A stretch of 64,000 nt of DNA from Brachybacterium halotolerans (lineage in GTDB: Bacteria > Actinomycetota > Actinomycetes > Actinomycetales > Dermabacteraceae): assembly GCF_016623465.1 (NCBI RefSeq), contig NZ_JAEDAJ010000001.1:78222-142221 (forward strand), in the 5' to 3' direction. Below, one piece after another: positions 9,911-19,122 of this stretch. Both the position numbers and the translations under genes were made by a program. Under the pieces are notes generated by a model. The model saw only the letters and a program-made list of their open reading frames with translations. It did no database searches and was not told where the DNA came from. The stretch's first letter is position 1; every line of letters begins with the position of its first letter.

Positions 9911-9969
9911 GAACATCCGTTCCGGATGTTCCGGAAAGCCTGGTCATCCGTTCCAGCGCGGCCTAGGCT
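9911..9969 (+). promoter_or_regulatory. Operator cluster and leaderless promoter of the RpiR sugar operon
   Basis: Two overlapping perfect inverted repeats occur here. One has 9-bp arms at 9911-9919 and 9923-9931; the other, TTCCGGATGTTCCGGAA, spans 9920-9936. CATCCGTTCC at 9914-9923 recurs at 9945-9954. A weak -35 (TGGTCA, 9941-9946) is 17 bp from TAGGCT at 9964-9969, which sits 6 nt before the GTG of the first gene. The repeats are plausible sites for the RpiR-type regulator encoded second in the operon; that link is inferred. Confidence 0.55.
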
Positions 9970-9975
9970 CGCACC

Positions 9976-10731
9976 GTGATCCCGGACACCCCGCCGCTGT
10001 CGACCTCCCTGCACCCCGCCGCAGGCCCCGTCGTCGTCTTCGACTTCGACGGGACGGTGTGCCTGGGCGACGGTCCCGTCCTCGCCTACGCCGAGGCCGC
10101 CTGCGCCCGCATGCTCGCGGCCGACGCACGCAGCGTCCGCTCCCGGTTCGAGGACTGGATGGCTGGCCGCTCGTCCGACCACCACGCCGACGCCTACGTC
10201 GCCCTCGCCGCGCTCGCCCGGCCGATCCTCGGTGACGAGCTCTCCGAGGCCTACCTCGACTCCCGGCGCCGGCTCGTCCACGACGATCTGGGCGTGCGAC
10301 CCCCGGAAGGCCTGATCGCCCTCCTGGACGAGCTCGCCGGGGTCGGGGTGCGACGCGTTCTGCTGACGAACTCGCCGGCCGTCGGCATGGACGAGACCCT
10401 CGTCCACCTGGGCGTGCGGGGACGCTTCGACCAGATCGTCGTCGGCGCGAAGAAGCCCTCCCGGATGCCCGAGCACCTGCGCGTCCTCCTCGGCGACGAG
10501 CCCGCCCACCATCTCGTCTCGATCGGCGACAACTGGCGCAACGACGTCGCTCCCGCCGTCGGGCTCGGTGCCGTGGGCATGCTCATCACCGGCGCGTGGG
10601 GGGACAGCGCGCTGCCTCCGCAGGCCCTGGCCGTCCAGCGGGGCCACCATCTGTCCGAGCTGCTGCCCGCCCTGCGCCGCTTCGCCGCCGACGCCGAGGC
10701 GTTCGCCCCCAGCCGGGACCTCGCCCGATGA
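9976..10731 (+). CDS. HAD-superfamily phosphatase
   Basis: A 251-aa haloacid dehalogenase-type hydrolase. All four motifs are visible: DFDGTVCLGDG (nucleophile Asp, motif I), LLTNSPA (motif II), GAKKPSRMP (motif III Lys) and IGDNWRNDV (motif IV acidic pair). The insertion between motifs I and II fits a helical C1 cap. It is the first gene of a six-gene operon and ends in an ATGA overlap with the RpiR-type regulator, so the two are translationally coupled. The substrate is probably the phosphorylated product of the sugar imported by the same operon, but nothing in the sequence names it. The GTG start has a -10 box 6 nt upstream, making it a leaderless candidate. Confidence 0.85.
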   Translation: MIPDTPPLSTSLHPAAGPVVVFDFDGTVCLGDGPVLAYAEAACARMLAADARSVRSRFEDWMAGRSSDHHADAYVALAALARPILGDELSEAYLDSRRRLVHDDLGVRPPEGLIALLDELAGVGVRRVLLTNSPAVGMDETLVHLGVRGRFDQIVVGAKKPSRMPEHLRVLLGDEPAHHLVSIGDNWRNDVAPAVGLGAVGMLITGAWGDSALPPQALAVQRGHHLSELLPALRRFAADAEAFAPSRDLAR

Positions 10732-11588
10732 GCACCGCACGGCCGTCGAACCGCGCGAGCGCCCCCACGCTCGCCTCCCGCCTCGCGGCCGCCGCGCCCA
10801 CCCTGGGCCCCGCCGAGGAGCAGGTGGCGCGCGTGCTCGTCTCCCATGCCGAGGAGCTCCCGGAGCTGTCCACCGCGCAGGTCGCAGAGCTCTCGGGCAC
10901 GTCCCGGGCGAGCGTCGTGCGGACCTGCCAGCGCCTCGGCTACACCGGCTTCCAGCAGCTGCGGGTGCTCGCGGTGCGCGACGCGGCCGGCGAGCGAAGC
11001 GGCGCCCAGGAATCCCCGGACACGGTGATCGGCGCGGCCCGCGCCCTCGCCGAGCAGACCGTGCAGGCCACCGACATGCTCGAGGAGGAGCCGCTGCAGA
11101 GCACCGTCGCCGAGCTCGCCGCCGCCCGCCGGGTGCTCGTGGTCGCCGGCGGACTGAGCGCATCCGTGGGCGCGGCGCTCAGCGCCCGTCTGCTGCGCCT
11201 GGGGCTCACCGTGATCTCGCCGGCCGACCCCTTGGACGCGGAGATCGCCGCGGCCGCGCTGGGCCCCGAGGACCTCTGCATGGCGATCTCCGCCTCCGGC
11301 GTGAACGCCCAGACCCTGCGCTGCGTGCGCGCGGCCGCGGGAGCGGGTGCGCGCACCATCGCGCTGACCGCCTTCCTGGGCACCCCGCTGGAGCAGGCCG
11401 TCGGCCGCACCCACATCACGCCGCTCCCGCACCGTCACTACCAGGACGAGTTCCACAGCCCCTCGCGGCTTGCGCAGCATGCGCTCGTCGAGGCGCTCGG
11501 AGGGGCCCTCGAGCGCCGGCTCGGCGAGGGCGCGGGAGCCGTCCAGGACCGGATCCTCGAGGTGGTGAGCGGCCATGTCGACGAGTGA
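10728..11588 (+). CDS. MurR/RpiR family transcriptional regulator (HTH plus SIS domain)
   Basis: The 286-aa protein has an N-terminal helix-turn-helix domain (residues 10-85, with LSTAQVAELSGTSRASVVRTCQ) and a C-terminal SIS sugar-phosphate-binding domain from about 110 on. The SIS strands include RRVLVVAGGLSASVG, DLCMAISASGVNAQT and ARTIALTAFLGTPL. Proteins of this family sense phosphosugars and repress or activate their own sugar operon. ATG at 10728 overlaps the stop of the HAD gene; the protein end overlaps the start of the permease by 14 nt, so the three are one transcript. The palindromes at 9911-9936 are likely targets. In place of the usual catalytic residues of SIS isomerases nothing recognisable is present, consistent with a sensor. 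Confidence 0.9.
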   Translation: MSTARPSNRASAPTLASRLAAAAPTLGPAEEQVARVLVSHAEELPELSTAQVAELSGTSRASVVRTCQRLGYTGFQQLRVLAVRDAAGERSGAQESPDTVIGAARALAEQTVQATDMLEEEPLQSTVAELAAARRVLVVAGGLSASVGAALSARLLRLGLTVISPADPLDAEIAAAALGPEDLCMAISASGVNAQTLRCVRAAAGAGARTIALTAFLGTPLEQAVGRTHITPLPHRHYQDEFHSPSRLAQHALVEALGGALERRLGEGAGAVQDRILEVVSGHVDE

Positions 11589-12561
11589 GAGCTCCCTTCC
11601 GCAGACGCTCCCGCGGACCGGCGCCGGCCGGCCGGGGAACCCCGCGCCCCGCACCGGCCCCGCCCGCCGCCGCAGCCGTGCCCGCCGCGCCCTGACCTCT
11701 CCGATCGCCTACCTGTTCGTCGCCCCCGCCATCGCGATCTTCGGGATCTGGACGATCTTCCCGACGCTGTACACCTTCCGGGTCTCGACCTTCGACTGGA
11801 ACCAGCTGAACCCCGCGATGAGCGAGTTCATCGGGCTGGGCAACTACCGGGACATGCTCTCGGGGAGCACCAACCCGTCGTTCTGGCAGACCTTCGGCGT
11901 CTCCTGCTACTTCGTGATCGCCAACGTCGTGGTCGGCACGATCCTCGCCCTGCTGCTCGCCCTGCTGGTGCGGCGCGGCTCGAAGCTCATGGCGGCCGCC
12001 CGCACCAGCTTCTTCCTCGCCTACATCGCCCCGGGGGTCGCCACGGCCCTCATCTGGCTGTGGATCTTCAACCCGCGCTTCGGACTCGCCAACGGGGTCC
12101 TCTCGCTCCTGCACCTGCCGGTGATCGACTGGCTGGGCGACTCCCGCTACGCGATGCTCTCGATCATCGTCTACTCCGTCTGGCACGAGGTCGGGTTCCT
12201 GGTCCTCGTGTTCGTGGGCGGACTGATGACCACCAGCGGGGAGCTGTCCGAAGCGGCGAAGGTCGACGGCGCGAACCCCTGGCAGGAGTTCAGCCGGGTC
12301 ACCCTTCCGCAGCTCATCCCGTACGTGGCGTTCGTCGTGATCATCTCCTCGATCTCGTCCCTGCAGGCCTTCACCCAGTTCTTCGTGCTCACCGGCGGCG
12401 GACCCGGCTACTCGACCTCCACGATCGGCTTCCAGCTCTACCAGCAGGCGTTCGTGCTCGGGAACACCGGCTACGGGGCGGCGCTCGCGGTGGTGCTGTT
12501 CCTCATCACCCTCGTGCTCTCGATCATCCAGCTGCGGATCTCCGCGAGGCTCTCGCGATGA
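11575..12561 (+). CDS. Carbohydrate ABC transporter permease, MalF type
   Basis: A 328-aa inner-membrane permease with six predicted membrane spans. The first is IAYLFVAPAIAIFGIWTIFP after a basic, proline-rich N-terminal tail of about 40 residues. The EAA loop that contacts the ATPase reads EAAKVDGANPWQEFSRVTLPQL. It overlaps the regulator gene by 14 nt. Together with the substrate-binding protein and the MalG-type permease it forms a CUT1-like sugar importer, whose substrate cannot be read from sequence. No ATPase gene is in the operon, so a shared MsmK-like ATPase encoded elsewhere probably powers it. Confidence 0.92.
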   Translation: MSTSESSLPQTLPRTGAGRPGNPAPRTGPARRRSRARRALTSPIAYLFVAPAIAIFGIWTIFPTLYTFRVSTFDWNQLNPAMSEFIGLGNYRDMLSGSTNPSFWQTFGVSCYFVIANVVVGTILALLLALLVRRGSKLMAAARTSFFLAYIAPGVATALIWLWIFNPRFGLANGVLSLLHLPVIDWLGDSRYAMLSIIVYSVWHEVGFLVLVFVGGLMTTSGELSEAAKVDGANPWQEFSRVTLPQLIPYVAFVVIISSISSLQAFTQFFVLTGGGPGYSTSTIGFQLYQQAFVLGNTGYGAALAVVLFLITLVLSIIQLRISARLSR

Positions 12562-12673
12562 TCGGCCGTCCTCCGCCGACCGGCCCGCCGTGCCCTCGAC
12601 CACCCCGCTCCCGACGACCTCTGCCACTCATCGCCCCGCCGTGCCCACCCGCACTCTCACCCAGGAGAACCCG

Positions 12674-14032
12674 ATGACCGTCATGCGCCGCACCTCCGCC
12701 CGCACCGCACACAGCATCTCGTCCCGCATCTCATCGGCGCCCACGCGCCGCACCGTCCTCGCCGGCGCCGCCGCCTCGGCGAGCGCTCTGGCCCTCGCCG
12801 CCTGCTCGTCCGGATCCTCCGGCTCCGGCGACGGCGACGACTCCGGCAGCGACGCCGTGCCGTCCTTCGACCCCGACGCGAAGACCACCATCACGTTCAT
12901 GCACGCCATGGCCTCGGGCGATCAGAAGACCGCGCTCGAGAAGATCGTCTCCGACTTCGGGAAGGACCATCCGAACGTCACCATCGAGCTGCAGGACCAG
13001 CCCGATTACGGCACCCTGCAGACCAAGACCAAGGCGCAGGTCGGCGCCGGCAGTGCGCCCACGATCGCCCAGGCCTACGGCAACTGGGCCAGCGAGTACG
13101 CCGACTCGAAGGTCATCGTGCCCCTGGACGCGTACGCGGAGGCCGACGAGGACTACGCGGACTTCGCCGAGGCCGTGAAGAAGGACATGCAGCTCACCGA
13201 CGGCAAGATCTGGATGTGGCCCTTCAACAAGTCCGTCGTGGTCGTCTACCGCAACGCGGAGATGGTGAAGGAGGAGCCGAAGACCTGGGACGACTTCGCG
13301 AAGGTCAGCAAGGACGTCTCGAAGGACGGCGTGGTCGCCCTGTCCATCGACCCCGGCAGCGCCAAGGGGCCCGCCGGCGGCACGGCCCTCTACGAGATCC
13401 TCGCCGAGTCCATGGGCAGCACGGTCTTCGCCGACGACGGCACGCCGCAGTTCTCCGAGGACGGCTGCGTGAAGGCCCTCGAGTACCTCGTGGACCTCAA
13501 GGACGCGGGCGCGCTCGCGATCGCCTCGGGCTATCCCGGCCAGGAGGCCCTGGGCGCCGAGAAGGGGGCCTTCGACGTCTCCTCCGTGGCCTCGTTCCCG
13601 TTCAACGAGCAGGCTGTCGGCGGGAAGTTCGAGATGGGCGTGAGCGCCCTCCCGGAGGGGCCCTCCGGTGCGGCGAACCAGCTGGCCGGCACCAACATCG
13701 TCCTGTTCGCCGATGCGAGCGATCAGGAGCGCGCCGCCGCCTGGGAGTTCATGCAGTTCATCACCACGCCGGAGCAGCAGGCCTCTTGGGCGGCCGCCAC
13801 CGGCTACCTCCCTGTCAGCTCCGCCTCCCTCGAGCAGGACGCCATGAAGAAGGTCGTCGAGGAGCGCCCGTGGATCACCGACGCCGTCAAGCAGCTCGAC
13901 ACCGCGCGCGCCCTGCCGCCGGTCACGAGCGTCACCGAGGCCTCGGGCCTGCTCTCGGTCGCCCTGCAGGACGCCCTGCAGGGCAAGGCGAAGCCGGCCG
14001 ACGCCCTCGCCGACGCGCAGAAGAAGGCCTAG
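12674..14032 (+). CDS. Extracellular sugar-binding lipoprotein of the ABC importer
   Basis: The 452-aa protein has a Tat-like leader with RR in PTRRTVLAGAAAS and a lipobox LAAC at about residues 37-40, so it should be exported and anchored by a diacylglyceryl Cys. The mature protein is a family 1 solute-binding protein: TITFMHAMASGDQKTALEKI at the start, WMWPFNKSVVVVYRN in the middle, and GGTALYEILAE and EFMQFITTPEQQASW later. The ATG at 12674 follows a GGAG-containing site; the in-frame ATG at 12590 is less likely because it would bury the leader. It sits between the two permease genes, an unusual but known order. The ligand is unknown. Confidence 0.9.
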   Translation: MTVMRRTSARTAHSISSRISSAPTRRTVLAGAAASASALALAACSSGSSGSGDGDDSGSDAVPSFDPDAKTTITFMHAMASGDQKTALEKIVSDFGKDHPNVTIELQDQPDYGTLQTKTKAQVGAGSAPTIAQAYGNWASEYADSKVIVPLDAYAEADEDYADFAEAVKKDMQLTDGKIWMWPFNKSVVVVYRNAEMVKEEPKTWDDFAKVSKDVSKDGVVALSIDPGSAKGPAGGTALYEILAESMGSTVFADDGTPQFSEDGCVKALEYLVDLKDAGALAIASGYPGQEALGAEKGAFDVSSVASFPFNEQAVGGKFEMGVSALPEGPSGAANQLAGTNIVLFADASDQERAAAWEFMQFITTPEQQASWAAATGYLPVSSASLEQDAMKKVVEERPWITDAVKQLDTARALPPVTSVTEASGLLSVALQDALQGKAKPADALADAQKKA

Positions 14033-14117
14033 GCGCTGGGCTGAGGCGGCGCGGGCAGGGACCACGAGGACCACACGGCCCACAGGCGACACGAGGGACG
14101 AGGAGGCGAGTGAGCCG

Positions 14118-15026
14118 ATGAGCAGCACGAGCACGACGCTGCGCAACAGCACGGGGGAGGAGATCCCGCGCAGGCGCCGTCGGCCCCGACCCGTCCAGCG
14201 GGTGCTGTCGGTCCTCGCCGTCCTCGCGGCGCTCGCCTTCCTCTTCCCCCTGCTGTGGACGCTGTACACCTCGATCTCCTCGCCCGACGACGTGTACACG
14301 CTCCCGCCGCGGATACGGCCCCCGGGCGAATGGGGCCACTACGTCGAGGCCGCCGCGCAGAACTATGCGCGGGCGTGGGCGGCCGCGCCCTGGCCGCGCT
14401 ACTTCGCCAACACCGTCTTCATCGCGGTGTGCGTCGTCGCCCTGACGCTGCTCACCGGACTGCTCGCGGCCTTCGCCTTCGCACGCATGAGGTTCCGCGG
14501 CCGCGGTGTGCTGTTCCTGCTGGTGATGAGCGTGATGATGGTCCCGCAGACGGTGCTCCTGGTCCCGAACTTCCTGCTCGCTCAGAAGATGGGCCTCTAC
14601 GACACCTATGCGATCCAGATCCTCCCGTGGGGCGCGTCCGTGTTCGGCATCTTCCTGCTGCGGCAGTTCTTCCAGACCCTGCCCGCCGAGATCTTCGAGG
14701 CCGCCGAGCTCGACGGCGCGGGCCCGGTGCGTATGCTCGCGCAGGTCGCCGGACCGCTCGCCGTGCCCACGATGATCCTCGTGGGCCTGAACGCCTTCAT
14801 GGGGTCCTGGAACTCGTTCGTCTGGCCGTACTTCATGACCAAGTCCGATCAGCTGCGCCCCATCGAGGTGGGGCTGCAGACCTTCCAGTCCGAGAACGGC
14901 AACGACTGGACCGGGATGAGCGCCGCGGTCGTCTTCACGACGATCCCGGTGATCCTGCTCTTCCTGTTCCTCCAGAAGTACTTCGTGCGCGGCGCCTTCT
15001 CGACCGACGGGGCCGTGCGCGGATGA
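14118..15026 (+). CDS. Carbohydrate ABC transporter permease, MalG type
   Basis: A 302-aa permease with six membrane spans, beginning VLSVLAVLAALAFLFPLLW after a basic cytosolic tail. The EAA motif for ATPase docking is EAAELDGAGPVRMLAQVAGPLA. The C-terminal NDWTGMSAAVVFTTIPVI segment is typical of MalG partners. The gene is 85 bp after the binding-protein gene, with a GGAGGCGAG ribosome-binding site, and 56 bp before the metallo-hydrolase gene. It completes the membrane core of the importer. Confidence 0.92.
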   Translation: MSSTSTTLRNSTGEEIPRRRRRPRPVQRVLSVLAVLAALAFLFPLLWTLYTSISSPDDVYTLPPRIRPPGEWGHYVEAAAQNYARAWAAAPWPRYFANTVFIAVCVVALTLLTGLLAAFAFARMRFRGRGVLFLLVMSVMMVPQTVLLVPNFLLAQKMGLYDTYAIQILPWGASVFGIFLLRQFFQTLPAEIFEAAELDGAGPVRMLAQVAGPLAVPTMILVGLNAFMGSWNSFVWPYFMTKSDQLRPIEVGLQTFQSENGNDWTGMSAAVVFTTIPVILLFLFLQKYFVRGAFSTDGAVRG

Positions 15027-15082
15027 GCGGCCGGGTCAGCGGGTGGGGGACCGGGCAGTCGGGGACGACGAGGAGCGAGTAG

Positions 15083-16459
15083 ATGGACGATCCGACGGGC
15101 ACGAGCATCGAGATCCACGGCGGGGTGCGCGTCATCGGCGGCACCAAGGTCCTGATCAGCACCGCGCGCGCCCGCGTGCTGCTGGACATCGGGGAAGACA
15201 TCCCGGGCGAGGCGGACCTGCTGCGCGAGAGCACCCGCGTGCGCGAGGGCCACGGTCTCGCCGATCGCCTGCGCCTGGGTGCCGCGCCGCGGATCGCCGG
15301 GCTGTTCGCGCCGGAGGAGCTGCGCGCCGTCGGCCCCGGCGCCCAGGACGTGCAGGCGCTCGCGGCCGAGGATCCCCGACCGCTCGTCGTCATCCTCTCC
15401 CACGCCCACATCGACCACGACGGGCTGCTGGCGCACCTGCGGCCCGAGGTCCGGGTTCTCGCCCATCCCGAGACGATCGCCCTGCATCGCGCGCTCGAGG
15501 AGGCGGGTGCCACGACGCCGGGCACCGCCGCTCGTCTCACTCCGATCGAGGAGGGGGAGGATGTCGCCGTCGCGGACCTCGCCGTCACTGTGCACCGGGT
15601 GGACCACGACGTGCGCGGTGCGATCGGCACCATCGTGCGCGCCCCCGACGGAGCCCTCGCCTACACCGGGGACGTGAACCTGCACCGTGAGGACGGGGTG
15701 CACACGCGCGCCTTCCTCGAGGCCGCGCGTGGGGCCGACGTGCTCGTGTGCGAGACGACGATGCTGAGCTTCGACCCGCCGCCCCTCGAGCCCCGCAGCG
15801 AGGAGGTGATCGCGCGCGTGGTCACCGAGGCGCTGGCCGGCAGCGAGGACCTCATGCTGCTGAGTGCGTACGAGCGGGACGTCGACCGCGCCGCGCTGCT
15901 CGTCCGCGCCGCCGCCGACGCCAGGCGCACGCTCGTGTGGCCGGGACGCCACGCCGCCGTGCTCACCGCGATGGGGATCGGGGGCGTCGTCACCTGGGAC
16001 GGGACGCGGCCCCAGTCCGGGAGCCAGCGCCGGGCGGGGGAGCTCGCCGCCGGTCGCGAGCGGAGCGCGGCGCGGACGGTCGGCATCGACGAGGTCCTGG
16101 AATCCCCCGATCGCTTCCTCGTCCAGATCGACCCGGAGGACTTCACCTCCCTGCTCGACCTCCCGCTGGGGCCCACGAGCGCCTGGATCCATTCGCAGGG
16201 CGAGCCGCTGGGGCCGTTCATGCGCGACTGGGACGTGTGGCAGGACTGGCTCGAGCGTTTCGGACTCGCGACGGTGCCGGCCGGCTCCTCGGGACATGCC
16301 GGCCCGCTCGCGCTGCGCGAGATCGTCGAGCGGATCGCCCCCGCCCGCGTGATCGCCCTGCACGGCTTCCACCCCGAGCGCCTCGAGGTCGACGGCGTGC
16401 GGACGGTCCTCCCCGAGATCGGCGTGCCGATCCCGCTGCGCGAGGTCGGCACGCGCTGA
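15083..16459 (+). CDS. Beta-CASP-like metallo-beta-lactamase-fold hydrolase
   Basis: A 458-aa enzyme with the zinc motif SHAHIDHDG near residue 110, further ligands in VDHDVRG and YTGDV, and the beta-CASP/RNase J-type ending SGHAGPLAL followed by VIALHGFHPER. Domain layout is like RNase J or CPSF nucleases, but it is about 100 residues shorter and lacks the usual RNase J C-terminal domain. It is the last gene of a sugar ABC operon with a HAD phosphatase. A phosphodiesterase or lactonase acting on the imported compound is therefore as plausible as RNA processing. GAGGAGCGAG is the ribosome-binding site. A perfect 18-bp hairpin ends the operon. Fold is certain, substrate is not. Confidence 0.75.
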   Translation: MDDPTGTSIEIHGGVRVIGGTKVLISTARARVLLDIGEDIPGEADLLRESTRVREGHGLADRLRLGAAPRIAGLFAPEELRAVGPGAQDVQALAAEDPRPLVVILSHAHIDHDGLLAHLRPEVRVLAHPETIALHRALEEAGATTPGTAARLTPIEEGEDVAVADLAVTVHRVDHDVRGAIGTIVRAPDGALAYTGDVNLHREDGVHTRAFLEAARGADVLVCETTMLSFDPPPLEPRSEEVIARVVTEALAGSEDLMLLSAYERDVDRAALLVRAAADARRTLVWPGRHAAVLTAMGIGGVVTWDGTRPQSGSQRRAGELAAGRERSAARTVGIDEVLESPDRFLVQIDPEDFTSLLDLPLGPTSAWIHSQGEPLGPFMRDWDVWQDWLERFGLATVPAGSSGHAGPLALREIVERIAPARVIALHGFHPERLEVDGVRTVLPEIGVPIPLREVGTR

Positions 16460-16475
16460 TCGCACCCACCGGACG

Positions 16476-16516
16476 CACGAGGGCCCCGCATCCTCGGCGG
16501 ATGCGGGGCCCTCGTG
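16476..16516. terminator. Very strong bidirectional hairpin after the sugar operon
   Basis: Perfect 18-bp arms at 16476-16493 and 16499-16516 with a 5-nt loop, located between the metallo-hydrolase stop and the stop of the convergent DUF7455 gene. Confidence 0.9.
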
Positions 16517-16535
16517 AGTCAGGGAGTGTGCGGGA

Positions 16536-16754
16536 TCAGTCCTCGACCGGCACCGGACGAGCGTGCAGGCGCTCGGTCTCGTCGATGACCTCCGAGGCGA
16601 GCGGACGGAAGGCGTCCTCGTGCGCGCGGGCGTGGTGCCCGCAGAACAGCAGCTCGCCACCGGCGGAGAGGGAGACCTTGACGTAGGCCTGGGCACCGCA
16701 GCGGTCGCAGCGGTCGTGCGCGGTCAGTCGCGGGGCTTCGACGGTCGTGTTCAT
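16536..16754 (-). CDS. Small zinc-ribbon-like DUF7455 protein
   Basis: A 72-aa conserved actinobacterial protein of unknown function. It has a putative metal site: CDRCGAQAYVKV followed by LFCGHHARAH, giving CxxC and CxHH ligands. The tail is acidic and helical (LASEVIDETERLH). Two ATG codons are possible (16763 and 16754); 16754 is preferred because MNTTVEAP resembles homologs, but neither has a good ribosome-binding site. It is divergent from parE, the same neighbourhood seen in Streptomyces, where a homolog lies between the hrdB and topoisomerase genes. Confidence 0.8.
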   Translation of the reverse strand: MNTTVEAPRLTAHDRCDRCGAQAYVKVSLSAGGELLFCGHHARAHEDAFRPLASEVIDETERLHARPVPVED

Positions 16755-16883
16755 GCCCCACATTCAAGCACCGCGCGGGCGTCGGCGGCGTGATCCGCGC
16801 CTCCGGTTCGCTCACCGCGCAACGCCCGTGCGCCCCGCCACGCCGGAGACGCCCGTCGGCCCTGGTCGTCGGGCTCGCCGCCG

Positions 16884-16889
16884 TAGAAT
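16884..16889 (+). promoter_or_regulatory. -10 box of parE, leaderless
   Basis: TAGAAT with 7 nt to the GTG at 16897 and no Shine-Dalgarno sequence. The transcript probably starts at or next to the GTG. Confidence 0.6.
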
Positions 16890-16896
16890 GACGCGC

Positions 16897-19122
16897 GTGT
16901 CAGACACCACCGCGTCCTCCGAGTCCCCGGCCGCCGAGTCCCCGTCCCAGGAGGGCTCCGCGTCGTCATCCGCGAAGCCCGCCGCGAAGCGCTCGACGAA
17001 GGCCCCGGCGAAGTCCGCCTCCAAGCAGGCCGCCTACGACGCCCGCCATCTGCAGGTGCTCGAGGGCCTCGAGGCCGTCCGCAAGCGCCCCGGCATGTAC
17101 ATCGGGTCGACCGATTCGCGCGGCCTCATGCACTGCCTGTGGGAGATCCTCGACAACTCCGTGGACGAGGCCCTGGGCGGCTACGGCGAGGGCATCGAGG
17201 TCATCCTCCACGAGGACGCCTCCGTCGAGGTCCGGGACTCCGGGCGCGGCGTGCCGGTGGACACCGAGCCGCGCACGGGCCTGACGGGCGTCGAGGTCGT
17301 CTACACGAAGCTGCACGCCGGCGGGAAGTTCGGCGGCGGCTCCTATGCGGCCTCGGGCGGCCTGCACGGCGTGGGCGCGAGCGTCGTCAACGCGCTGTCT
17401 GCCCGCCTGGACGTCGAGGTCGACCGCGCCGGGGTCACATACGCCATGAGCTTCCAGCGCGGCGTCCCGGGCGACTTCGCCGACGGCGCCGACGGCCCGG
17501 GGCCCGACGCCCCGTTCACCGCCGCCGACGGCCCCGCCGAGCTGCGCAGGGTCGGGAAGGTCAAGCGCGGCGTCTCCGGCACCCGCGTGCGCTACTGGGC
17601 CGATCCCCAGATCTTCATCAAGGGCTCCCACTTCTCGAGCGAGGAGCTCGTGCGCCGCGCGCGCCAGACCGCGTTCCTGGTGCCGGGCCTGGGGATCACG
17701 ATCTCGGACCGTCGGCCCGAGCGCAGCCCCGATCAGGACGAGGAGCGGTCCTTCCGCTACGACGGCGGCATCTCCGAGTTCGTCGAGTACCTCGCGCAGG
17801 ACCAGAAGATCACCGACGTGATCCGCCTGCAGGGCACCGGCGACTACACGGAGACCATCCCCGTGCTCGACTCCAAGGGCCACATGGTCTCCAAGGAGGT
17901 CGACCGCACGTGCGAGGTCGACGTGGCACTGCGCTGGGGCGCCGACTACGACACCACCCTGCGGTCCTTCGTGAACATCGTGGCGACCCCCAAGGGCGGC
18001 ACTCACACCTCGGGCTTCGAGCAGGCGCTGCTGAGGACGCTGCGCAAGCAGGTCGAGAACCAGGCGCGCCGCGTGAAGTTCAACGCGAAGAACGAGAAGA
18101 TCGAGAAGGACGATGCGCTCGCCGGTCTCACCGCCGTGGTCACCGTGCGCCTCGAGGAGCCGCAGTTCGAGGGCCAGACGAAGGAGGTGCTGGGCACCCC
18201 GGCGGTGCGCCAGATCGTCTCCAAGGTCGTCGAGCAGCAGCTCACCGGCTTCCTCACCTCCACGAAGAAGGAGGAGAAGGAGCAGGGAGCGCTCGTCGTC
18301 GACAAGGTGGTCTCCGAGATGCGCGCCCGTATCGCCGCGCGCATGCACAAGGAGGTCTCCCGCCGCAAGAACGCCCTGGAGTCCTCGACGATGCCCACCA
18401 AGCTCGCCGACTGCCGCTCGACCGACGTCGAGCGCTCCGAGCTGTTCATCGTCGAGGGCGACAGCGCGCTGGGCACCGCGAAGAACGCGCGCAACTCCGA
18501 GTTCCAGGCGCTGCTGCCGATCCGCGGCAAGATCCTGAACGTCCAGAAGGCCTCCATCACGGACATGCTCAAGAACACCGAGTGCGCCGCGATCATCCAG
18601 GTGCTCGGCGCGGGGTCCGGCCGCACCTTCGACCTCGAGCAGGCGCGCTACGGGAAGATCATCATGATGAGCGACGCCGACGTCGACGGCGCCCACATCC
18701 GCACCCTGCTGCTGACCCTCTTCCACCGCTACATGCGTCCGATGCTCGAGGCCGGGCGGATCTTCGCCGCCGTGCCGCCTCTGCACCGCGTGGAGATCAT
18801 CCACGGCGGCAAGAAGAAGAACGAGTACGTCTACACGTACTCGGAGAACGAGCTGAACCGCCTGCTGAAGAGCCTGGACAAGCGCGGCAAGCGGTACAAG
18901 GAGCCGATCCAGCGCTACAAGGGCCTGGGGGAGATGGACGACGACCAGCTCGCCGACACCACGATGGACCCGCGCCACCGCACCCTGCGCCGTGTGCGCA
19001 TCGAGGACGCGGAGGCCGCCGCCTCGATGTTCGACCTGCTCATGGGCAGCGACGTCGCACCGCGCAAGCAGTTCATCATCGAGGGCGCCGAGGAGCTGGA
19101 CCGCGAGAGGATCGACGCATGA
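16897..19122 (+). CDS. parE: DNA topoisomerase IV subunit B
   Basis: The 741-aa ATPase subunit of a type IIA topoisomerase. After a Ser/Lys/Ala-rich tail of about 45 residues comes the GHKL ATPase domain with [27 protein letters not shown] and [13 protein letters not shown]. The Toprim domain has [10 protein letters not shown] and DADVDGAHI, and the C-terminus contains [12 protein letters not shown] at 16897 is chosen from the -10 box 7 nt upstream; ATG at 16888 overlaps that box. It pairs with parC at 25586-28051, separated by hisF, a mutarotase and an accessory block. ParE rather than GyrB is inferred from the parC partner and from the absence of recF/gyrA context. It overlaps hisF by ATGA. 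Confidence 0.9.
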   Translation: MSDTTASSESPAAESPSQEGSASSSAKPAAKRSTKAPAKSASKQAAYDARHLQVLEGLEAVRKRPGMYIGSTDSRGLMHCLWEILDNSVDEALGGYGEGIEVILHEDASVEVRDSGRGVPVDTEPRTGLTGVEVVYTKLHAGGKFGGGSYAASGGLHGVGASVVNALSARLDVEVDRAGVTYAMSFQRGVPGDFADGADGPGPDAPFTAADGPAELRRVGKVKRGVSGTRVRYWADPQIFIKGSHFSSEELVRRARQTAFLVPGLGITISDRRPERSPDQDEERSFRYDGGISEFVEYLAQDQKITDVIRLQGTGDYTETIPVLDSKGHMVSKEVDRTCEVDVALRWGADYDTTLRSFVNIVATPKGGTHTSGFEQALLRTLRKQVENQARRVKFNAKNEKIEKDDALAGLTAVVTVRLEEPQFEGQTKEVLGTPAVRQIVSKVVEQQLTGFLTSTKKEEKEQGALVVDKVVSEMRARIAARMHKEVSRRKNALESSTMPTKLADCRSTDVERSELFIVEGDSALGTAKNARNSEFQALLPIRGKILNVQKASITDMLKNTECAAIIQVLGAGSGRTFDLEQARYGKIIMMSDADVDGAHIRTLLLTLFHRYMRPMLEAGRIFAAVPPLHRVEIIHGGKKKNEYVYTYSENELNRLLKSLDKRGKRYKEPIQRYKGLGEMDDDQLADTTMDPRHRTLRRVRIEDAEAAASMFDLLMGSDVAPRKQFIIEGAEELDRERIDA

